Shown: positions 59,965-64,000 of the stretch, piece by piece
Position numbering within the stretch: the stretch's first letter is position 1
How the letters are laid out: the number at the start of each line of letters is the position of its first letter
NCBI RefSeq assembly: GCF_013342985.1
Contig: NZ_CP054490.1
Span: forward strand, 682,001 to 746,000
Length of the DNA stretch: 64,000 nt
Reading direction: 5' to 3'
From: Candidatus Ruthia endofausta
GTDB taxonomy: Bacteria > Pseudomonadota > Gammaproteobacteria > PS1 > Pseudothioglobaceae
Notes under the pieces: model-generated
What the model was told of the DNA's origin: nothing
Database searches by the model: none
Seen by the model: the letters and a program-made list of their open reading frames with translations, nothing else
Translations under genes and position numbers: made by a program

Positions 59965-59968
59965 CTTT
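59935..59968. repeat. 34-bp perfect palindrome between bioH and purE
   Basis: AAAGTTAAGTATAATTC (59935-59951) is followed directly by its exact reverse complement (59952-59968), with no spacer. It covers the last bioH codons and stop and ends just before the purE ribosome-binding site. GTATAAT occurs on both strands. A regulatory or hairpin role is possible. Confidence 0.9.
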
Positions 59969-59978
59969 GGAGAAACTG

Positions 59979-60467
59979 ATGAATGCACTAGTGGGTGTTA
60001 CTATGGGGTCAAAATCAGATTGGCCAACCATGAAAAATGCAGTGGATATACTCAAAGAACTTGGCGTGCCACATGAAATTAAAGTGGTTTCTGCACATCG
60101 CACGCCTGATTTGATGTTTAACTATGCATCCAGTGCGCTTGAGCGCGGACTTAAAGTCATTATTGCAGGTGCTGGCGGTGCTGCGCATTTGCCGGGCATG
60201 CTAGCTAGCAAAACCATTGTGCCAGTATTGGGTGTGCCTGTTCAATCACGTGCACTTAGTGGTCAAGATTCTTTATTATCCATTGCTCAAATGCCTGGTG
60301 GTATTCCTGTTGGCACATTAGCTATTGGTGAAGCGGGTGCTAAAAATGCAGGTATTTTAGCGGCTCAAATTATTGGTAATGAGAATCAAACCATCAGAGA
60401 TGCAGTGGCTGCTTTTAGAGCCAAACAAACTCAGGATGTTTTAGATAATCCTAACCCACAAGATTAA
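59979..60467 (+). CDS. purE: N5-carboxyaminoimidazole ribonucleotide mutase
   Basis: 162-residue class I PurE of purine synthesis. '[20 protein letters not shown]', '[13 protein letters not shown]' (active-site His) and '[15 protein letters not shown]' are complete. The ATG at 59979 has GGAG six bases upstream; a TTG further up is not needed. Three bases before purK. Confidence 0.97.
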   Translation: MNALVGVTMGSKSDWPTMKNAVDILKELGVPHEIKVVSAHRTPDLMFNYASSALERGLKVIIAGAGGAAHLPGMLASKTIVPVLGVPVQSRALSGQDSLLSIAQMPGGIPVGTLAIGEAGAKNAGILAAQIIGNENQTIRDAVAAFRAKQTQDVLDNPNPQD

Positions 60468-60470
60468 CGG

Positions 60471-61562
60471 ATGAAAGTTGGCATATTAGGCGCAGGCCAG
60501 TTGGGTAGAATGCTGGCTATTTCTGGCTATCCGCTAAATCATCAGTTTGGTTTTTCTGGTAACACACATGATGAGCCGTCCTCTTTACTAGGACATATGT
60601 TCGCACAGCAAGACAACACTAATAATATTGACTCTTTAGTGAATTTTGCTGATGTTATTACTTTTGAAAGTGAGAACACTGAGGTTGAAATTGTTAAAAA
60701 AATTAACAAAAAAATACCTGTTTATCCTAATGATAAATCCTTATTTATTACACAGCACCGTGGTCGGGAAAAAGTTTTATTTAAGCAATTAAACATTCCT
60801 TGTGCGCCTTACCAAATAATAAACACCCTTGAAGATTTAAAGACAGCGATTGACATAATTGGCCTGCCCGCTATTTTAAAGACTACCATGGAAGGCTATG
60901 ATGGTAAAGGTCAATTTTTAATACATCATCAAGAGCAAATTAATGATGCTTGGAAAAGCATGAAGGGTGTTGAATCAATTTTGGAAGGATTTATAAATTT
61001 CAAACGTGAGCTGTCTTTAATTGCCGTTCGTGGTATTGATAATAGTCATAAATACTATCCACTGATTGAAAATACGCATCATCAGGGTATTTTAAGGCTA
61101 ACCATTGCACCTGCTCAAAATATTAATAAACAGGTTCAAGAAATAGCGCAACATTACATGCAAACTTTGCTTGATGAAATGAATTATGTTGGTGTGCTTA
61201 CTATTGAACTGTTTGAAGCTGAAACTGGCTTGGTGGTTAATGAAATGGCACCACGGGTACACAATTCTGGACATTGGAGCATTGAAGGGGCTAACACCTC
61301 ACAATTTGAAAATCACATCCGTGCCATTACTGGTATGCCACTTGGCAACACGATGCCAACGCATCCATTTTGTGCAATGATTAATATTATTGGTGAACTT
61401 GGCGATATTGATACTGTGCTTAAAATGCCAAATGCATACCTGCATTTATACAACAAATCTGAGCGTAAAAACCGCAAACTCGGTCATATTAATATTATCG
61501 CCAATTCTCAAGTTGAGTTGGATGAGAGCATTGCAAAATTAAAAGACTTTTTACCTCAATAA
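60471..61562 (+). CDS. purK: N5-carboxyaminoimidazole ribonucleotide synthase
   Basis: ATP-grasp enzyme working just before PurE. 363 residues: 'VGILGAGQLGRMLAISGYPL', 'TTMEGYDGKGQFLIHHQEQI', 'FINFKRELSLIAVRGIDNSH' and 'NEMAPRVHNSGHWSIEGAN'. Forms a purE-purK pair, as in most proteobacteria. Convergent with the glutaredoxin-like gene. Confidence 0.97.
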   Translation: MKVGILGAGQLGRMLAISGYPLNHQFGFSGNTHDEPSSLLGHMFAQQDNTNNIDSLVNFADVITFESENTEVEIVKKINKKIPVYPNDKSLFITQHRGREKVLFKQLNIPCAPYQIINTLEDLKTAIDIIGLPAILKTTMEGYDGKGQFLIHHQEQINDAWKSMKGVESILEGFINFKRELSLIAVRGIDNSHKYYPLIENTHHQGILRLTIAPAQNINKQVQEIAQHYMQTLLDEMNYVGVLTIELFEAETGLVVNEMAPRVHNSGHWSIEGANTSQFENHIRAITGMPLGNTMPTHPFCAMINIIGELGDIDTVLKMPNAYLHLYNKSERKNRKLGHINIIANSQVELDESIAKLKDFLPQ

Positions 61563-61565
61563 GTA

Positions 61566-61940
61566 TTAGCCAAAATGCTTATTGAGGTAAGCACTAATCT
61601 CATCAGATTCAAACATCCATTGAACCTCATTACCATTAGTAATCTTTAAGCAAGGCACTTGAACTTTACCCGTTTCTTGTTGCATTTCATCTCGAAATTC
61701 ACTGCCAATGGTTTGTGTATTACGCGTAACAATGTTTAGGTTTAATCGTCTAATTACTCGACGGATTTTGATGCAGAACGGACAAGCAAAAAACTGATAC
61801 AGCTCAATACTGACAGTTTTCTTATCTGCTTTTTGTTGCTGTTCGCTGGTACGCTTAATCTTGCTAACTGGGATTAGCCAACTAATAAAAGCGATAATAG
61901 CGCCTAAGCCGTTTCTCAATCCTTTTAATAAAAATTTCAT
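61566..61940 (-). CDS. membrane-anchored glutaredoxin-like protein
   Basis: 124 residues: an N-terminal hydrophobic segment ([14 protein letters not shown]), a linker rich in Lys/Gln, then a glutaredoxin fold with the active site [11 protein letters not shown] and the cis-Pro 'VQVPCLKI'. Active-site sequence CPFC is not the CPYC of classical Grx. Its ATG overlaps folD (4 bases). Confidence 0.85.
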   Translation of the reverse strand: MKFLLKGLRNGLGAIIAFISWLIPVSKIKRTSEQQQKADKKTVSIELYQFFACPFCIKIRRVIRRLNLNIVTRNTQTIGSEFRDEMQQETGKVQVPCLKITNGNEVQWMFESDEISAYLNKHFG

Positions 61941-62770
61941 ATTTTTGCCTCATATGCGGTTAATGTGTTTTCTAATAAGGTAGCAATGGTCATTGGCCCG
62001 ACACCCCCTGGCACTGGTGTAATCCAACCAACAACTCGCTTAACAAACTCAAAATCAACATCGCCAACTAAACGACCATTATCCAATCGATTAATACCTA
62101 CGTCAATCACAATAGCACCTGGTTTAATCCAGTCACCTTGGATCATCTTAGCAATACCCACTGCAACGACAACAATGTCTGCTTGCTTTAACTTAGTAGA
62201 AAGATTTTTGGTTTTGCTATTGCAAATGGTAACTGTTGCTTGAGCATTTAACAATTCGCACGCCATCGGACGACCAACAATATTAGATGCGCCTACTACC
62301 ACGCAATTTTTACCCACTAAATCCACCCCAGTAGCCTCAAGCATTGTCATCACACCCTTAGGCGTACATGGACGTAAGAAAGGCTTATTTTGCATCAGTT
62401 TGCCAATATTTTCACTATGAAAACCATCCACATCTTTTTTAGGAGAGATGGCTTCAATGACTGAATTTGTATCTAAATGCTTTGGGAGTGGTAATTGCAC
62501 CAAAATGCCATCAATTTTATCACTATTATTCAAACGCTCAATTTCAGATAATAATTCTGCTTGGGTGGTATTGACAGGTTTGTTAATTTTTTCTGAATAA
62601 AAACCCACCTCTTTACAAGCGTTGTCTTTATTACGAACATAAGCTGCTGAGGCAGGGTCGTTGCCAACTAAAATAACTGCCAGTCCTGGTTTTCTATCAA
62701 GCGTATCAACTTTTAATTTAATACTTGCTCGTAAATTCTGTGCAATTTGTTTGCCATCAATAATGTTCAT
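61937..62770 (-). CDS. folD: bifunctional methylene-tetrahydrofolate dehydrogenase/cyclohydrolase
   Basis: 277 residues; supplies 10-formyl-THF. '[20 protein letters not shown]' (catalytic Lys), '[16 protein letters not shown]' and '[20 protein letters not shown]' (NADP site), '[20 protein letters not shown]'. Three bases after kdsB. Confidence 0.97.
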   Translation of the reverse strand: MNIIDGKQIAQNLRASIKLKVDTLDRKPGLAVILVGNDPASAAYVRNKDNACKEVGFYSEKINKPVNTTQAELLSEIERLNNSDKIDGILVQLPLPKHLDTNSVIEAISPKKDVDGFHSENIGKLMQNKPFLRPCTPKGVMTMLEATGVDLVGKNCVVVGASNIVGRPMACELLNAQATVTICNSKTKNLSTKLKQADIVVVAVGIAKMIQGDWIKPGAIVIDVGINRLDNGRLVGDVDFEFVKRVVGWITPVPGGVGPMTIATLLENTLTAYEAKI

Positions 62771-62773
62771 AAT

Positions 62774-63508
62774 TCAGCTCAACTCTTTTCTTGCTTTATC
62801 TAAATCACGTTGCATATCAACACCATGCCCAATGCTAGCACAAGCTAGCGCCACATGGATATCAAACCCTTCGTTAAGCACAGTTAATTGTTCTAATTTT
62901 TCAACTTGCTCATATGAAGAGCTATCCATGGTTAAGTATTGTTTGATAAATCTTGCTCGATAAGCATATATACCAACGTGTTTAAAGCACAACTTTAAAT
63001 CAAAATCCTTTGCCTCTCTAAAAAAAGGAATGGCGGCACGTGAAAAATATAAAGCCTTGCCAACTTTACTAAAAACCACCTTAACACAGTTAGGGTCAAG
63101 ATATTGCGCCTCATTAGTAATTTGCTCACACAAAGTTGCCATGTGCATAGGACTGCTTGCTAAGTTATTAGCCACTTGGTCAATCACACTTGGATCTAGC
63201 ATTGGCTCATCGCCCTGCACATTAACGATAATTTCATCATCATCAATATCTAATACCTCTAACACTTGTGCAATTCTTGAAGTGCCAGAAGTATGACATT
63301 CGTCAGTCATGCAAGTTAAAGCGCCAAAATCATTAGCAACTATTTCAATGCGCTTATCATCGGTTGCAATAATGACACGATTTGCACCACTATTGATTGC
63401 ATTTTCATAAGCTAATTGAATCAAAGGCTTGCCATGAATATCTTTAAGTAGTTTGGCTGGCAATCTACTTGATGCGTACCTAGCAGGAATGATAACGGAA
63501 AAATCCAT
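62774..63508 (-). CDS. kdsB: CMP-Kdo synthetase
   Basis: Activates Kdo with CTP for lipopolysaccharide. 244 residues: 'VIIPARYASSRLPAKLLKDI' (nucleotide-binding), 'DEIIVNVQGDEPMLDPSVID', 'HVGIYAYRARFIKQY'. Starts on the last base of the YcaR-like stop. Pairs with kdsA at 52.7 kb. Confidence 0.97.
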   Translation of the reverse strand: MDFSVIIPARYASSRLPAKLLKDIHGKPLIQLAYENAINSGANRVIIATDDKRIEIVANDFGALTCMTDECHTSGTSRIAQVLEVLDIDDDEIIVNVQGDEPMLDPSVIDQVANNLASSPMHMATLCEQITNEAQYLDPNCVKVVFSKVGKALYFSRAAIPFFREAKDFDLKLCFKHVGIYAYRARFIKQYLTMDSSSYEQVEKLEQLTVLNEGFDIHVALACASIGHGVDMQRDLDKARKELS

Positions 63509-63687
63509 TACTTTCTATCAGTACCTTGCTCTAATTGACGCGCCTCTTCGACCAGCAAAATTGGAATGCCGTCTTCAATTGGATAGGCCAAGCCACTCAC
63601 TTCACAAATAAGCTCATCACCTACTTGTTTAAGTGGAGCTTTGCTCTTAGGACATACTAATAATTTTAATAAGGCATCGTCAATCAT
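63508..63687 (-). CDS. ycaR: Trm112/YcaR-family small protein
   Basis: 59 residues: '[20 protein letters not shown]', then '[19 protein letters not shown]', the Trm112 zinc-ribbon-like fold with two of the four usual Cys present (others Ser/Leu). Lies between lpxK and kdsB with overlaps at both ends, as in E. coli. Function in bacteria is not defined. Confidence 0.92.
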   Translation of the reverse strand: MIDDALLKLLVCPKSKAPLKQVGDELICEVSGLAYPIEDGIPILLVEEARQLEQGTDRK

Positions 63688-64000
63688 AATTTAGTATCTA
63701 GTTTTTTAAAAAAATCATCGCTCAAATCAGCTTCAACTTGAAGATACCACATTTGATTATTTGCGAATTGTACACATTTTACACAATCCTTAGCAGTCAT
63801 AAGAATTGGATGGTTATCTTCAAACGCTAAATCATTTTCTTGATAAGCGTAATGATCAGAAAACACATGTGACTCTAAATGAATACCCAGCCTTATTAAT
63901 GCATTAAAAAAACGTTGGGGATATCCAATTCCAGCAACACCATGACAACACTCACCTTTGAAATAATCCAGTGGCTTTTCTTCACCTGTTTGAACATTAA
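63684..64000 (-). CDS. lpxK: tetraacyldisaccharide 4'-kinase, 3' part
   Basis: The window ends inside this gene; 105 codons are present. '[20 protein letters not shown]', '[20 protein letters not shown]' and '[20 protein letters not shown]' match the C-terminal part of LpxK, which phosphorylates the lipid A precursor. Four-base overlap with ycaR. The order lpxK-ycaR-kdsB is conserved. Confidence 0.9.
   Translation of the reverse strand, partial: NVQTGEEKPLDYFKGECCHGVAGIGYPQRFFNALIRLGIHLESHVFSDHYAYQENDLAFEDNHPILMTAKDCVKCVQFANNQMWYLQVEADLSDDFFKKLDTKL

Overview
This AT-rich bacterial window carries standard gammaproteobacterial housekeeping blocks (tig-clpP-clpX-hflX-lon, a tRNA-tuf unit joined to the S10/spc/alpha ribosomal superoperon, lpxK-ycaR-kdsB) among many decayed genes. 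The decayed genes include a sulfite dehydrogenase, a sulfite exporter and a persulfide dioxygenase, and intact c-type cytochromes and a sulfide:quinone-reductase-like flavoprotein remain. I infer a sulfur-oxidising gammaproteobacterium undergoing genome reduction, most like the SUP05-clade thiotrophic symbionts of deep-sea bivalves (vesicomyid-type, Ruthia/Vesicomyosocius relatives). The gene content supports this; no marker such as 16S is in the window.

Layout. 1-580: degraded DNA. 584-7399: protein quality-control operon, all minus strand. 7510-8734: two c-type cytochromes and a 3' scrap of a third. 8810-11876: engB and an AddB-like nuclease. 11880-13615: accessory patch with a candidate small RNA, a tiny membrane ORF, a wrecked nucleotidyltransferase-HEPN gene and a RelE-like toxin. 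13658-16583: cca, msrB, broken mpl, ubiX. 16650-18194: remnants of a TauE/SafE exporter and a response regulator. 18509-34182: yqeY, rpsU and the ribosomal superoperon with rpoA, secY and tuf, then tRNA-Thr, -Gly and -Tyr. 34595-40962: malic enzyme, dead sdhCAB, a dead lectin/collagen-like surface gene, and a frameshifted gcvP. 41045-45331: dead MvaI/BcnI-type restriction-modification pair, hinT, dead soeA-soeC, then an SQR-like flavoprotein. 45334-50850: alternating small intact genes (nitroreductase, dapB) and remnants (YciI, ETHE1, VapC-like PIN, periplasmic DNA ligase, RecQ, cytochrome b561). 51036-52664: a small EF-hand / ECF sigma / Spy-like module. 52687-64000: biosynthetic genes kdsA, trpC, thiG, bioFH, purEK, folD, kdsB, ycaR and the 3' part of lpxK, with tRNA-Ser and a dead FRG-domain gene.

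Synthesis. Translation, protein turnover, LPS (Kdo, lipid A), lysine/peptidoglycan, purine, biotin, thiamine, tryptophan and folate genes are kept. Losses concentrate in recombination (recQ), cell-wall recycling (mpl), restriction, surface adhesion, signal transduction, succinate oxidation and sulfite/persulfide side reactions. At least three remnants (mpl, recQ, ETHE1) keep both gene ends but have lost the middle, so decay here often proceeds by internal deletion. I found no intact novel multi-gene system. The most unusual intact items are the Lys-rich extension on L30, the EF-hand/ECF module bracketed by perfect inverted repeats, a 34-bp perfect palindrome before purE, and a candidate small RNA near 12 kb. 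No CRISPR array, rRNA or intact insertion sequence was seen.
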